NCBI GenBank assembly: GCA_963920705.1
Contig: OY987226.1
Location: forward strand, 23,114,136-23,178,135
DNA length: 64,000 nt
Origin: Odiellus spinosus
Lineage: Eukaryota; Arthropoda; Arachnida; Opiliones; Phalangiidae
Reading direction: 5' to 3'
The notes under the pieces are model-generated. The model was given only the letters and a program-made list of their open reading frames with translations. It did no database searches and was not told the origin of the DNA. The translations under genes and the position numbers were made by a program. This document shows positions 38,718-49,885 of this stretch, piece by piece (position 1 is the stretch's first letter; each line of letters opens with the position of its first letter).

Positions 38718-38719
38718 AG
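38718..38719 (+). promoter_or_regulatory. Likely splice acceptor of a 5' UTR exon of the zinc-finger gene
   Basis: CTTCGTTTTCATTTCAG|AT has a good polypyrimidine tract and ends 73 bp before the ATG at 38793. A leader intron upstream would explain why no TATA box is close to the ORF. Inference. Confidence 0.4.
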
Positions 38720-38792
38720 ATCAATCTATGTTTGATTCGTTCGTAAATATGGTAAAATTTACATGACAGAATCGAGTTAATAGTGAGCAAAT

Positions 38793-41700
38793 ATGGATTC
38801 GGCTGGCAGAAACCCGCAAGTACAAGGCGTAGTGGTTTTAAATCCAGCCATGAAACCTTTCGTGTGTCACGAGTGCGGAGCTGGTTTCCACTGCTCGCCT
38901 TTCCTCGAAAACCACCAGAAATATCACACCGGTGAACATCAGTTCATTTGCACGACATGCCATTATACTTTCGACAATCCAAAAACGTTGAAGACGCACA
39001 TGGTGGTGCATCGAAATCAGTCTTGTCCAATATGTTACGACGCCTTCAAAGACGCCAAAGACCTGCAGGCGCATTTAATCGAAGTGCATCAGAATATCCC
39101 GAACGTCGTCCTCACCGCCAACAACGCGGAGATCTCGGCGCCGATAGATATCAAACAAGAAATTAGAGAAGATGAAGGTGGTTGTTCGTATCCGGATGGC
39201 GATTCGACCGGTGAAATATATCAGTGTCCCGATTGCGCGGTGTCCATCCGTCACGAGTCCGTTTTCTACAACCACGTTAAATTCCATCGCGGCGATTTTC
39301 CTTTCATGTGCAACGTTTGCAACAATTCCTTCAAGCATTTTATGAATTTTAACGAACACAAACGATCGAATCCCGGGGAAATGGCGCCAGATAGCCGTCG
39401 CATTTTCGGGGGAAATAATCTTAAGTGCGAATATTGCGGAGTATTTTTTCGGTGTAAACCATTCATTGACAATCACGTTAAATTTCATTTGGGTATACAC
39501 CCTTTCATGTGTAACGTCTGCTACTATTCCTTCGACGAATTGAAAACCTTGATTCGACACAAGCAAATTCACGGTTTTGAAATGCTTTACACCTGCGGTT
39601 TTTGCCCAACGGTCTTCGTTAAAGAATCGGACTACGACAAACACCAAGTGACTCATTTTCAAGGAAAAGCCGATGTGGTTTCGTTAGCCGTCCCAACCGA
39701 GTCTCACAACGATTTTGTCGGCGATCAAACGGAAAAATCGAACCAGACTTTAATCACGCAAAAAGACTCGTATTACATCAGCAACGTGGATTCGAATTCC
39801 ATTCCGGAGGAGCAAAGCAGCGCGACAGTTGTCGAACAGCCCCAGAGCGGAATCTTCTTATCTCCGACCGAACATTGCAACGGAGAGAGCTTTATGACCA
39901 CCGACGGCGTTAACATGGTGTTGATTCCTGTTCAGGCTATCGTGATGGATCCGGAGGCTGGACCCAAGCGTGACGGAAACGAGCTAAACGCGAGCAATGT
40001 CTCGCCGAGTAACGCGAAAGCGATCGTTACTGCGGGAAAAAAGGCACCCGCTAAGAAGAACAACGCTTCCAAAAACTTGAAAACTCCCAAAAAGGCTACT
40101 AACGATATAAACCCGAACAACGAGGAATTTAAGTGCGTTGACTGTAAAGCCGAATTTCGCTGTCAAGCTTTACTCGACAACCACATGAAGTACCATACCG
40201 GCGAGCATCCGTTCATGTGCCCTTCCTGCCACTACACTTTTAACAACATGGGTACTCTGACCAAGCACAAGTACATTCATCAAGAAATCAAACCGTACGA
40301 GTGTCAGAGTTGCCACGGAACTTTTCGACGTCAGTTCGAATTAGACCGGCATACCAATAAGTGCCATCGCGCTCCCCGCAAGCCCTCGCCGAAAGGAGCT
40401 AAGAAAATATCGCCTCCTCCAAAAAGTGCGGCTCCTCCTCAAATGACGGCGGAATTCTTTGACGCTTTGCATAAAATGCGAAAGGGTCAAAATCAAGAAG
40501 AGAATCGGGATTCGCGTAGAGCACGGGATACCGAGATTACTCAATCTTCCGCGAATAGTCCCAAACAGACTATCGAACCTTCTTTCACCCAATCTTTCGT
40601 GGCAGAAACTGACAAATCGGGGAATAAAATGCAAAATATACAGAATGTTGTGTTAATTTCAAACTTAATGGGCAACGAGGAGGACGCGACTGGCGGGAAC
40701 GGGGTTCCGGCCGGCGTCAATTACGTTGTCATGCCGGCCAATGCCGTTGATCAAGGGGGTTGGAATTACGCCTCCCCACAAACGATAGCCGAAGCCACGC
40801 AGGCTGCGCACCAGCATAACTTGGTCGGTCAGCCCCTTCCAGACGGCGTGGCGACTCAGCAGACGCTTTTCCAAAATGGAAACTACTCGTACGTTAATTT
40901 GCAACCGGCTATAAAGAGTTACCAATGCGCGGAATGTTGTCTCGAATTCCAAAACGAATTCGATCTCGATAATCATTTGCTGTCCCACGCCGGCGAATTT
41001 TCGTACATGTGCGAAATTTGTCACTATTCTTTCGACAGTCTGGCCAATCTTAACACGCACGTAAAACTGCACGCCGAAGAACTGTCGAGAAGTAACTGTG
41101 ATCAAAACTACGAGCAAGTTAACTTCGACTCGCGTCAAGTCACGCAGGTCGTAAACAGACAAGATATTCATCCCAACATAGCCGCTGACCAATATAAAAA
41201 GATGGATATCCTGACCGCGTCACTCTTATCGTCTAATATTGTCGGAATGGTCTCCGGAGAAGAAACTCGGATCGTAATTAACCACGAAGCACCAACGACT
41301 ATTATCTCGCCGCAACAGATGCAAAGCGACAGCTCGTACAGAGAGAAGGTACAAGCGACAATTTGCGCGAATATTCAACATCCGGCCACCAGTTCTTACT
41401 CGAACCTCTCCCTTTCTAACGGGCTTCTTACCCAAACTTACGGTGTTATATCTAAATGTGGTAACGATCAGGAGAATGGTCAAGCCAGCGTGGTTTGGCA
41501 CGGAGACGCCTTTAAACAATATAACGCTAATATTAACGACTCGCGAGAAACGAACGCCCAACATACCGCGTTCAAACGGGAATCAGCTGACGTGCAGGAG
41601 GAATCCGAAAACCAAACCGATAGTCGGGTGGATGGTTCGGATAAATCGATTGACGACGCCCATAGTCAGTCGAGTTACCCGAAAGACGATCATCAAACGA

Positions 41701-42146
41701 ATAAGAGTGACAGCGAGGCGAGCGCCAAAGTCTCGAGTTTGGATTCTTCTCACGATGAACGTATGATTTTGAAACACGAATCCCTGGAACAGGCTTACGA
41801 GCAAGTTGGGGACAAATCTTACGTGGCTCTTCAACCCGCGGCACCTCTGCCCGCGGCTCCTCTACCGCTGAAAACGTGTCGAGTCGAATTAGAACGTATC
41901 ACCTTCGAAAATTTGGAAAATCGGGTGCGATGGGGAGACGAGGAAGGTGAAATGGAAACTTTGATCGAAGACTTCAAAACTCCGGCGACAAATGCGAGCG
42001 ACGATAACGCGCTACCGAAGCACGTTTTCGGCGGCGCGGACGCGAATCTGCCGCCGAAGAAGCCACCGGCCAAGAAAAGAACTACCGCTAAACAAAAAAC
42101 ACCCGCTAATAAAAAAAAATCCAAAAGCTCGAAAATGAACTCTTGA
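38793..42146 (+). CDS. C2H2 zinc-finger protein, 1117 aa, intronless coding region
   Basis: ATG at 38793, with an in-frame TGA at 38784-38786 fixing it as the first Met of this exon. About 13 C2H2-type fingers (C-x2-C-x12-H-x3-5-H) lie in four clusters: residues ~25-99 (three), then a pair and a triplet in the first third, a triplet near the middle (FKCVDCKAEFRC...), and a pair around two thirds. The recurring two-finger unit has the form DNHxKxH-x-GEHPFMC-xx-CxYSF. One finger (NVCNNSFKHFMNFNEHKRSN) lacks its last His. Long Ser/Gln/Asn-rich linkers follow, and the C-terminus is Lys-rich (AKKRTTAKQKTPANKKKSK), probably a nuclear-localisation or DNA-contact segment. Likely a nuclear DNA-binding regulator; no ortholog recognised. 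GC content is visibly higher than in the surroundings. Confidence 0.92.
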   Translation: MDSAGRNPQVQGVVVLNPAMKPFVCHECGAGFHCSPFLENHQKYHTGEHQFICTTCHYTFDNPKTLKTHMVVHRNQSCPICYDAFKDAKDLQAHLIEVHQNIPNVVLTANNAEISAPIDIKQEIREDEGGCSYPDGDSTGEIYQCPDCAVSIRHESVFYNHVKFHRGDFPFMCNVCNNSFKHFMNFNEHKRSNPGEMAPDSRRIFGGNNLKCEYCGVFFRCKPFIDNHVKFHLGIHPFMCNVCYYSFDELKTLIRHKQIHGFEMLYTCGFCPTVFVKESDYDKHQVTHFQGKADVVSLAVPTESHNDFVGDQTEKSNQTLITQKDSYYISNVDSNSIPEEQSSATVVEQPQSGIFLSPTEHCNGESFMTTDGVNMVLIPVQAIVMDPEAGPKRDGNELNASNVSPSNAKAIVTAGKKAPAKKNNASKNLKTPKKATNDINPNNEEFKCVDCKAEFRCQALLDNHMKYHTGEHPFMCPSCHYTFNNMGTLTKHKYIHQEIKPYECQSCHGTFRRQFELDRHTNKCHRAPRKPSPKGAKKISPPPKSAAPPQMTAEFFDALHKMRKGQNQEENRDSRRARDTEITQSSANSPKQTIEPSFTQSFVAETDKSGNKMQNIQNVVLISNLMGNEEDATGGNGVPAGVNYVVMPANAVDQGGWNYASPQTIAEATQAAHQHNLVGQPLPDGVATQQTLFQNGNYSYVNLQPAIKSYQCAECCLEFQNEFDLDNHLLSHAGEFSYMCEICHYSFDSLANLNTHVKLHAEELSRSNCDQNYEQVNFDSRQVTQVVNRQDIHPNIAADQYKKMDILTASLLSSNIVGMVSGEETRIVINHEAPTTIISPQQMQSDSSYREKVQATICANIQHPATSSYSNLSLSNGLLTQTYGVISKCGNDQENGQASVVWHGDAFKQYNANINDSRETNAQHTAFKRESADVQEESENQTDSRVDGSDKSIDDAHSQSSYPKDDHQTNKSDSEASAKVSSLDSSHDERMILKHESLEQAYEQVGDKSYVALQPAAPLPAAPLPLKTCRVELERITFENLENRVRWGDEEGEMETLIEDFKTPATNASDDNALPKHVFGGADANLPPKKPPAKKRTTAKQKTPANKKKSKSSKMNS

Positions 42147-42226
42147 AAGGGGCTGGGGCATAATTATATAATGGTGTATAAATCTAATCTATCTAAAGAA
42201 CAATTTTTGTAAAGAATTATATTAAT

Positions 42227-42232
42227 AATAAA
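42227..42232 (+). terminator. Poly(A) signal of the zinc-finger gene
   Basis: AATAAA 81 bp after the stop codon, within an AT-rich 3' UTR. Confidence 0.65.
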
Positions 42233-43530
42233 TATTTCCTTGTGGCTTGGCGGTATTATAAGAAAGGTACACCATGGACTGCTTCATTCTTACCGACATT
42301 CTGGTCTAGAAAGGGATGCTGTAATTTAAAATCATCTCTACGAGTATACACTAGTTATTCCCCATGAGACCTAACCAAGGCTAACCTAGCCTAATGTAAA
42401 TCTAAAATCAATTTTACGTTAACTCCTTGTAGTTGGCTGCAAGATACATTCTAGTTTAAACTTCTTGAGGTCGGTGTTGAGCCAACCCCTAAAATAATTT
42501 AGACACAAACCCTAAAAAAAGTGAATCTACAAACTAATATTTTACCTTTTAGATTATTAATATAATAGCAAGCGTGGTTTTATTTCCGACCAAAAATATT
42601 TAACAAAACAAATCGGCCTTGACTTGAGCCCACCCTGCTACCGTACTATCCAAACTTTAATTCATGACATAAACTTTGAGTTGAAGTACTTTTGGCCAAG
42701 GTTACATTACTGTTAGATTGAGCAGTTTCGGTTACATATAAACTTGACTTCTTGAACAGTTTCAGAAACATAAACAAATCCGTTATTGAAGCTAGGAAGA
42801 TTAAGGGGGAATTTTCCTAGATTGAAGTTAGCATACTTTTAAAGTTTTTGCATTCAATTGCTATACGTATAGTTGATAACAAGCTTATCTCTTTCGATAA
42901 GTGGCTTATGCAATTGACACTGGTGTTGTACATTTCCGATTAATTTCACGTTTTGGGAGCTATTTTGTTTGAGGTGCTATAACTTTAAACGGGACGCTTT
43001 AAATGGTTATTAGACATTTTTTACTTATTTCGACCTTAAGAACACCTCTTCATTTGTGGCCGACTTTTCAGAAACACTCCATATGACGTCCATCAAATGG
43101 TATTGCCTAAAATCCCATTTTCCCTGGGTGACTTCCTAATATGGCGGATTTTTGACTAACCTTGAATATTTCAACGGTAAAATGTACAGTTAAGCTTAAA
43201 TAATCTTAATCAGCCACAGCTGACAGTACGATTTATAACTTTACCCTTAACTAGAGATTGAGTAGAAATATAGGGTATTATAGCAATGGCCATTAAATTA
43301 GAGAAAATAGGAAGGAGGTGAAAAATAAAGGAAATATAGGTAAAGTGGTCACCTTGCATTAGCAGCCTCGTGAATTAACAGTTAACGAATAATAAATTTT
43401 GGTAATGGATTAGCAATATTCTTCCCCAGATATAAGCTTATACTTAGAAGCTACTTTTGAAACACCGCTATTAACTGAGAGGATTCTCAAGAATGAAATA
43501 TGAATTTGCTTTAGAGTAAAAAGCACAGCA
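42233..43530. other. Intergenic between convergent genes, nothing recognised
   Basis: The zinc-finger gene (+) and the NPC2-like gene (-) converge here. I saw no exon, repeat pair or RNA gene. Confidence 0.4.
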
Positions 43531-43536
43531 TTTATT
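43531..43536 (-). terminator. Poly(A) signal of the NPC2-like gene
   Basis: AATAAA on the minus strand (TTTATT on plus), 34 bp beyond the stop codon. Confidence 0.65.
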
Positions 43537-43569
43537 TTTGTATTTTACAAAATAGGATAGTTAAAAAGT

Positions 43570-44739
43570 CTAGTTTTTCTTAACAATAACGTTAATTTTG
43601 GCGCAAGCCAAAACTTCTCCTTTCTCGTTGATTCCCTTGTAAGTGACGACGATGGGTTTCTATTTCAAAAAAAAAAAAAAAAAAGTTAGGAAGGGAGTCA
43701 CAAAATTAGTATTGACCTTTTTTTTAACGAACGAAAAGATTATGAACTTACAGCGGGGATGGCCTTTTGAATATGGAAGTTAGTGGTATAAGTGTAAACA
43801 CTTCCTTTACGAATGGGACAAGATGGTCGAACTCGACCGGCGGCACAAACGTCTATCTTGTCATCGGGTAGTGCCAATTCACGTCCTTGCACATTGCCGG
43901 TTATTGTGGTAAAAACGTTTCCACTATTAAATCCTGAAAGATAAAAGGAAAATAAAGTAGCGATATCCGCGTATTTGCTTGAAGGCAGAATTGTTATATT
44001 TGATTATTATCGTCAAAGTCACACGAATGTTTGGAGTACCAGACCCTCTTTGAGCCTTCGTGTAATGGTTCTTACTTGGTTTGATGACGGCTTGGATCTG
44101 GATACTGGCTCCGTGAGTTAATACGCAGGGTTGGCTCGGGCACTGAGGAATGTTTACACGTATAACACTTCCACCACCTTTAAAAGAAAGTAATTCAGTA
44201 TTAGACATAACCCAAACGGCAAATTCCAGGCAAGAAAACGGCAAATTCCAGGCAAGAAAACGGCAAATAAAAGCATTAACTAACCAAACGTTAACTAAAC
44301 CACACTGATATAGATCTATTCTTGGTTTAATACAAAATCCGAAATTGCTAAATAACGAGATTTGATCAACAAACCCTGAATTCCCCTATCGTCTAAAACT
44401 GCCTTCACAAAGGAGCGGAAAGCTGGAAACTTTTAGATAGGGAAAAAGAAAATCTGTTGCGAAGGCAGATCAACTACAAAATGAAATCAAACTAAAAACC
44501 AATGCTTTCTTTAAAAAAAAAAAAAATAAAATAAAAAAAACTTCATTTAAAACTAAGATGAGGTTCTAAAGCGGTTCAATTTTTTCATATCTTTTCATTT
44601 CATACTTTAACTAAACCTTTACGTCTAACTCCAAAATGTTTACTAAATACTTACTGCAGTCGGTGAAAGGAATGGCAATGGAACTCGTAACGATGGCCAA
44701 GGCAACGACGGCAAAAAGGGCAGCAGTGACTGGAGACAT
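43570..44739 (-). CDS. NPC2: NPC2-like secreted ML-domain protein, four exons, complete
   Basis: Exons 44655-44739, 44076-44177, 43752-43933 and 43570-43659 join in phases 1, 1 and 0 to 152 residues, the usual NPC2 length. Residues 1-22 form a signal peptide (MSPVTAALFAVVALAIV...SIA), then TDCSGGSV. Six cysteines (28, 41, 46, 92, 101, 142) fit the three disulfides of the ML fold; QCPSQPC matches the CPTQPC region of NPC2, and the end GEVLACAKINVIVKK resembles the GVLACA end of mite group-2 allergens. ML proteins bind sterols or other lipids in lysosomes or outside the cell. The N-glycosylation-like NGS/T site is not evident. Arthropods often have several NPC2 paralogs, so one-to-one orthology to human NPC2 is not implied. 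Intron 1 holds a 24-bp duplication (44215-44270). Confidence 0.93.
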
Positions 44740-44830
44740 ATTGAAGATGTGCGAATGGGAGCCGGAATACAAGTTGATCTTTGTAGTAAGAGTCCAAGTA
44801 GTTTGTGCTGGTAAACGACGTGTGCGCCCG

Positions 44831-44838
44831 CTTATAAA
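44831..44838 (-). promoter_or_regulatory. TATA box of the NPC2-like gene
   Basis: TTTATAAG on the minus strand, 92 bp upstream of the ATG, which would place the transcription start about 60 bp before the ATG. Several competing TATA-like strings do not exist nearby in this GC-richer stretch. Confidence 0.55.
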
Positions 44839-44839
44839 C

Positions 44840-46253
44840 CCTAATTTTCTGGCCCCTCCTCCCCCCTATAAGAAAATTTAAGAGAGGGAAAGCATCAAAG
44901 CATTCAAGATTAAGAATTGTTCGAAACCCCCTTCCCCGAACTTTTTATAATACATTTATTTGCTTCTCGGCTAGAATGTAAGGGTATATACATTCGGGTA
45001 TGCGCCAAAGACGGGTTAGTTATTTTAATGTAGGTAATTGCATGTGGTAATTGATATACAGAGTTCGGCTTTGGTAGTGCTAGTAGTTTAACTGTTTGCT
45101 ATACACTAGTTCAAAAGTTAGGATAGACTATTTTATTCTCTAAGGTATTTAACCTTTTGTATCATTCCGCCACAACCTTTCTCATTACGTCAACTTAATT
45201 CACTTGAACCTTAATAGAGTGTGACATTACACTTTAATTCGTTGTACACCTGGATTCAGCTTTGACAGTGCTTAGAGTTCAAAATCTCGCGGTCTGAGTT
45301 CAGGTTTGGTAGTGCAAGGAGCTAAAAACTCTTGCACACCTGAGTTATCAAGTGTCTGGTACCTCCGTTGATCCAACTATAGGAAATTCTACGCTCTTCA
45401 TCAAGAGCTGTTTTATAAGGATTAAAATTATATATCCGTCCGCCTTTGATTTCGCGTCATTAATGACGTCACTTACAAGGGTGGTAATTTAGCTATGCAG
45501 GGGAAGCACCTAGCCAATAGTAATACGCCTGTTTGGTTCTTGAAAGACTTTGATGGTATAAAATTAGTCCCGCTCAATAACGATCCCACGATATGATGAA
45601 ATAAGACAAGTAGCTTGGAATAAAGCTACGTTCACACTAGACACTTTTGAACCGTTTCCAATGTTGAAATCGAATTTTTAAGATATCAATTTGTTTCTTG
45701 ACCAAAGGTCTACACGGGTGACCCCAAAATATTATAATTTGACCTTTCCAAAACGCTTAAAACCGGTTTCGAAGTCTGAAGTGTCTCTCTACCCGAGAAA
45801 AGTACCCAAGTTTATACAAATATATTTCATTATGAAAAGCAGCTGCACGTTCGCTACGTTTTTGGGTATTTCCAATCCGATTTGGAAATTTTACTGAAAT
45901 TCATATAGATAATATTGTTTTATCGCTCTTTGAATGTGAACATCATAATCATCTTTGATTTCGTTATAATTTAAAAATATGGAGTTCATAAAAGTTTCCT
46001 TTGGGTTTTCCAGAGATAAACGATTTTTATTTACGAAAATATGCCTTTATTTTGAATACAAGTACCGATTTTTTGAGAAAGTACTAGTGAGTATAGTATC
46101 TAGTTCAAAGCTTTCTTTAACCAGCTCTAAAATTCAAAAAGGCTGTGAATAATTTAAAAAAAAATTAAATGGAGCGTCAGATTTTGCACGCGTTTAGGTA
46201 TCATAATCGCAGCTAGAGGTAATTTGTTGATTGACCCTATATTTGGTTCCTTA
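44840..46253. other. Upstream region of the NPC2-like gene with a decayed TIR element
   Basis: At about 45235-45352 'cgttgtacacctggattcag' and 'tgcacacctgagttatcaag' plus 'tgtctgg' look like decayed ends of the CGAGGGGGCAGACACT family (see 52014-53982). No gene recognised in the rest. Confidence 0.4.
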
Positions 46254-46520
46254 TACCCTCTTCATACGAGGCTTTAATTATTCGGATTAATCAGATTAAT
46301 TGAGGCTTACATAGCCCGAGGGGGCAGACACTCCCCCCTCTAGAACTCTTTGAACTATCAAAGCTGAACTCAGAGTTCACAAGAGTTCGAACCGTCAAAG
46401 GTGAACTCAGGTGTACAGCGAATTCAAGAGTGTCTGACCCCTCGACATAGTCATCTCAGTTCAATAAACCTCGGTTATATCTGATTAAATCGGCTAATTA
46501 CGCTTCGTCTGAAGAGGGTA
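46254..46520. mobile_element. PIF/Harbinger-like MITE with TTA TSD
   Basis: Ends TACCCTCTTCATACGAGGC and GCTTCGTCTGAAGAGGGTA, flanked by TTA (46251-46253 and 46521-46523). It contains the later insertion 46317-46444. Non-coding. Confidence 0.75.
46317..46444. mobile_element. 128-bp MITE, CGAGGGGGCAGACACT family, 8-bp TSD
   Basis: CGAGGGGGCAGACACT at the left, AGTGTCTGACCCCTCG at the right. Flanks ACATAGCC / ACATAGTC agree at 7 of 8 positions. A short relative of the 2-kb element at 52014-53982, nested in a Harbinger-like MITE. Confidence 0.75.
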
Positions 46521-46523
46521 TTA

Positions 46524-48732
46524 TACTCAGTTTAAAAGAATCCCTTTGATCTTTAATTGCCAACACAAATAAATTCTCTACTGTTTGTAGTGCTCGGAAT
46601 TCGTATAATTATTATTAATTGGATAAAATCTACTAAAGTCTGATGTATATTATATGTTTGATTAAAAATATACTATTTTTCATTTGAGTTAACTTATTCG
46701 AAGATAAAGTAAAAAACATAATCAATATCGGTTTTTATCCAAAAATCGCATTATCTAAGACTATTATCCGTGTTATACGTTCGGATAAAAAAATTCAAAA
46801 TTTATTTTCCCGAAAAATTAATGAATAAAAAGACGATTTAGAATCTTAGTTTCGTTGTTTTATTTATATTCATCTAATTAAAAGTCAATTTGAAATATTT
46901 TTCTAATATTTTAGACTAATTCTGGAAAAGCGAATTTTTATATCCATTGATATATGTTTGAATAATGCTTATCTTCGGGTAAACCTTATACACTTATCAA
47001 TTATACGAATATACATATTTCATTTTTTAGTTACAAACAATTTATCTGAAAATATAGGAATAACAGAAGATAATGGATATCCGATTCCGAGCCCTAACTG
47101 TTTGTTTAGTTTGTACGCGATGCAAGTTCAAGATGGAATCATTAAAATTTTCAAATTTCAAGGAAGGGTGTGCTGCAAAAGCTTTCAGACACATGAACCT
47201 TTTAAAGGAACGCAGCCATTCTAGGTAGAATATTAGAATAGATGGTTCTATAAAGTAACATATACATTAATTTAGAAACGGATAAAAGAGCCGTTAAAAA
47301 ACACCCGTTTGTATTGCTTATGTTGCCTTTTTCCAAAGTTGGTTTAAAATATAGGATTATCTATTCTTTTGCCAGACTCGAAACTAACAAAAAGAGTCGT
47401 TAAATAGAACCCGTTTCTACGGCAGATGTTGCCTTTTTTCAAGGGTGGAACGTATATAGGGTTTATACATTCAACTATTTAACTTGAACGAGCAACTTAG
47501 TCTTTTCGTTTTCCAGAAATCACTTTTGAGATATGGCTTGATTGTTTATTTTAATTTTGGATTTATTTGCTCTTTTTAGCTACACCTCCCCTGTGGTGGG
47601 GTGAGGTGTAGGTATTACATTCGTTGCGGCGTTCCTGTTGCCCAGAGTTGCCAGATTAGTTTTGAAATTCTCGCCCAGCTCAAAATCAATTCAAGGAAAC
47701 CGCCCAAGATAAAGTCCATAACAGTGGATTTAACGGTTTTAACCCAATTTATTCGTGATAACACGAATCTTTTTTACCATATGATTCCTCCCCGAACATC
47801 CCTATTTGAGCGATGTCAAAAGTCCAACTATCTCTTTCCTGGAATTTCAGAAACTCAGACTGCCGCAGGGAAAGGGTTAAACCCTTTAAAATCACAAAGT
47901 TCGAATTAGAAACAGCTTTCTTATCTAAAAATAATTATTCCAAAAAGAATGGATGTAATGGTGGAAAAGCTGACCAGAAGTGATACACGATGTTAAATCT
48001 CATAGCGAAAAAATAGCCCGCGTAAACTTGAGTATGTAAGCGTGGAGTGAGATAAAATGACAATGAGGGGAATAGAAATATAGAATCTATTCAAAAAGAG
48101 AGCAAAGTTCACTCAAATAAATAAAATTTATTTATCGCGTTGAAGGTGAGTTGACACGAACTACTTTCTTCCTTATGAGGTTTAACATTGAGTATCAATC
48201 TACCTTAGGGATTGGGGGATAGAAATGTTTTAGGGTAAGAGGGTATTATTAAAGCGCTAGTTTAAATAAATTTCATCACCATCTTTATTTTGTACTTTCT
48301 GGTAATCTGTCAATAGACTACGGTTACATTGGGCTCTGCAATTTTTTTCCACAATCTTTGATAAAGTTTTTTCAAATATAAAAATATAATAATACTTTAT
48401 TAGGCTTATACCACTGGCACTTGACTTATATTTTAATGAAAATTGAAGAGGCTTTTCGACAAATCAAAAGTCTATGTTTTAGAATATTACTATTTCAATC
48501 ATTCTCTATTCTAAAACATAGAGAATGATTGGGATAGTAAGATTCTCGATGTGTAGGGCTTTAGATCCAGTTGGTGGATTAATCAGGCTTTTCCTTCGAT
48601 AAAGTAAAAGAAAACTGTCGAAAAGCTTATAAATTGTAGAAATAAATAGCCAAAATTGTAGAAATTGAAAAAGAGCACGAGCAAACAAGTTGGGAAACCA
48701 AAATATAACCTCCCCGACCCCGACGTTAAGGT
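46524..48732. other. Intergenic, no gene recognised
   Basis: One open frame at 47601-47909 was considered and left unsupported. A hairpin lies at 48494-48530: 'caatcattctctat' against 'atagagaatgattg'. Confidence 0.4.
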
Positions 48733-48768
48733 AACATAACATAACCTAACCTAACCTTACCTAAAATA
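48733..48768. repeat. Short interstitial telomere-like motif (CCTAA)n
   Basis: 'aacataacctaacctaacct' continuing 'taccta' contains three imperfect CCTAA units, the complement of the arthropod telomere repeat TTAGG. Related TTAGGTTAG strings occur at about 50018 and 50108. It is too short to be decisive. Confidence 0.4.
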
Positions 48769-48908
48769 AAAGATGAAAAGAAATGTAGAGTAGTGGAAGA
48801 GTAGAAGAAACAGCGTGCATTTCAATCACACTTCTCTATTTCCCATCTAGGTTACGGAGTATTAAGTATTTTCCCTTAACCTCAAGGATTCAGAGAATGC
48901 AAAAGAGT

Positions 48909-49048
48909 GTCCTGCGTTACCCATAATTATATGCGGCAGCCTCAGGTGGTAGACTTCTTAATATACACACCAAATGAAATGTCCTGCGTTACCCATAATT
49001 ATATGCGGCAGGGCATAGATTTCTTAATAGACACACCAAATGAAATGT
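48909..49048. repeat. 72-bp tandem duplication
   Basis: Two copies of 'gtcctgcgttacccataatt' ... 'cacaccaaatgaaat', starting at 48909 and 48981, differing mainly in a short middle segment. Confidence 0.85.
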
Positions 49049-49125
49049 TTATTTTATAAGTAAAAATGTAAAATACAAGTTCTTGTAATATAAATTAACA
49101 CTTGAGTATAGGCTGTACTGTGTGA

Positions 49126-49687
49126 TTATCTTTGATAATCCACTGATTTGATAAAGACGAAGAATTTAGTCTGGGATGGCAAGGAAGACAAGGAATGAAA
49201 ACGACGAAGATATGGTAGAAAGTTCCTCTTGGACAAACCAAGGAATATTGTAGACTGAATGTTCCATTTACAACCCATTGTCGGTAGATGATTGGTAATT
49301 ACTTCCGGTACAATTTTCGTCTGAAATTCTTGATTTGACGTGCTAATAGAGGACCCATTACTGATATTCTCATCATACAAGTGATCCCAGTCAATGGAAG
49401 AATCCAAGGATTGAGCTGGTTGAGAGGTTCCAAACCGGTTACAAGACGTTAGCTTCCACTCCTATGATAAAAAAATATCTTAAAAGACTGAAAGTAGTCT
49501 AATTTCCATACCGTTAGAATAGCTCCTTTTATGTTTACAATTACGAGGCCGTATGAAGAACTGCCGAGCTTTTACTGACTGTAGGTATCTCATTTGTCGA
49601 GTCCGAAAACACTAACTGCTTGCACGTTTCAATTCTTCGTAGCCGGGCCGTCTCTTTCTTGTGATAAATGAAAGCCGTGTCGCTGCT
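49126..49687 (-). CDS. Tentative last two exons of an unidentified gene
   Basis: Exon 49580-49687 (acceptor CAACAG|AGC, donor ACA|GTCAGT; 36 codons, phase 0) and exon 49126-49461 (acceptor CATAG|GAG, 111 codons to a stop). The joined protein reads SSDTAFIYHKKETARLRRIE..., SDSTNEIPT|EWKLTSCN..., QSLDSSIDWDHLYDENISNG, and ends in SVDYQR. It is hydrophilic with Ser/Asn-rich parts, as in a cytoplasmic tail; I do not recognise it. A second frame across 49640-49730 is also open (MLTPFEVNRAATRLSF...), so the exon choice is uncertain. Confidence 0.35.
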
Positions 49688-49885
49688 CTGTTGACTTCAA
49701 ATGGTGTTAACATTCTATGCTGGTTGATTATCATTATAGCTCTCTTTCGTCTGGTCTGGCCTCGTCTCCTCTCGTCTCGTCTCGTCTCGTCTCCTCTCGT
49801 ATATATATTTACATATATATACTAGACTTGTTCGCGCAGTCTAGTATCCCTTGAAATAATGTCTTCCATGCAATGCACGGTATAC

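Noticed and set aside
38838-42124. Several minus-strand and alternative-frame ORFs under the zinc-finger gene
   Set aside because: Shadows of the 1117-codon plus-strand ORF, without family resemblance.
47601-47909. 102-codon plus-strand ORF
   Set aside because: No family recognised, no clear splice or promoter context, and the start is not an ATG; not supported as a gene.
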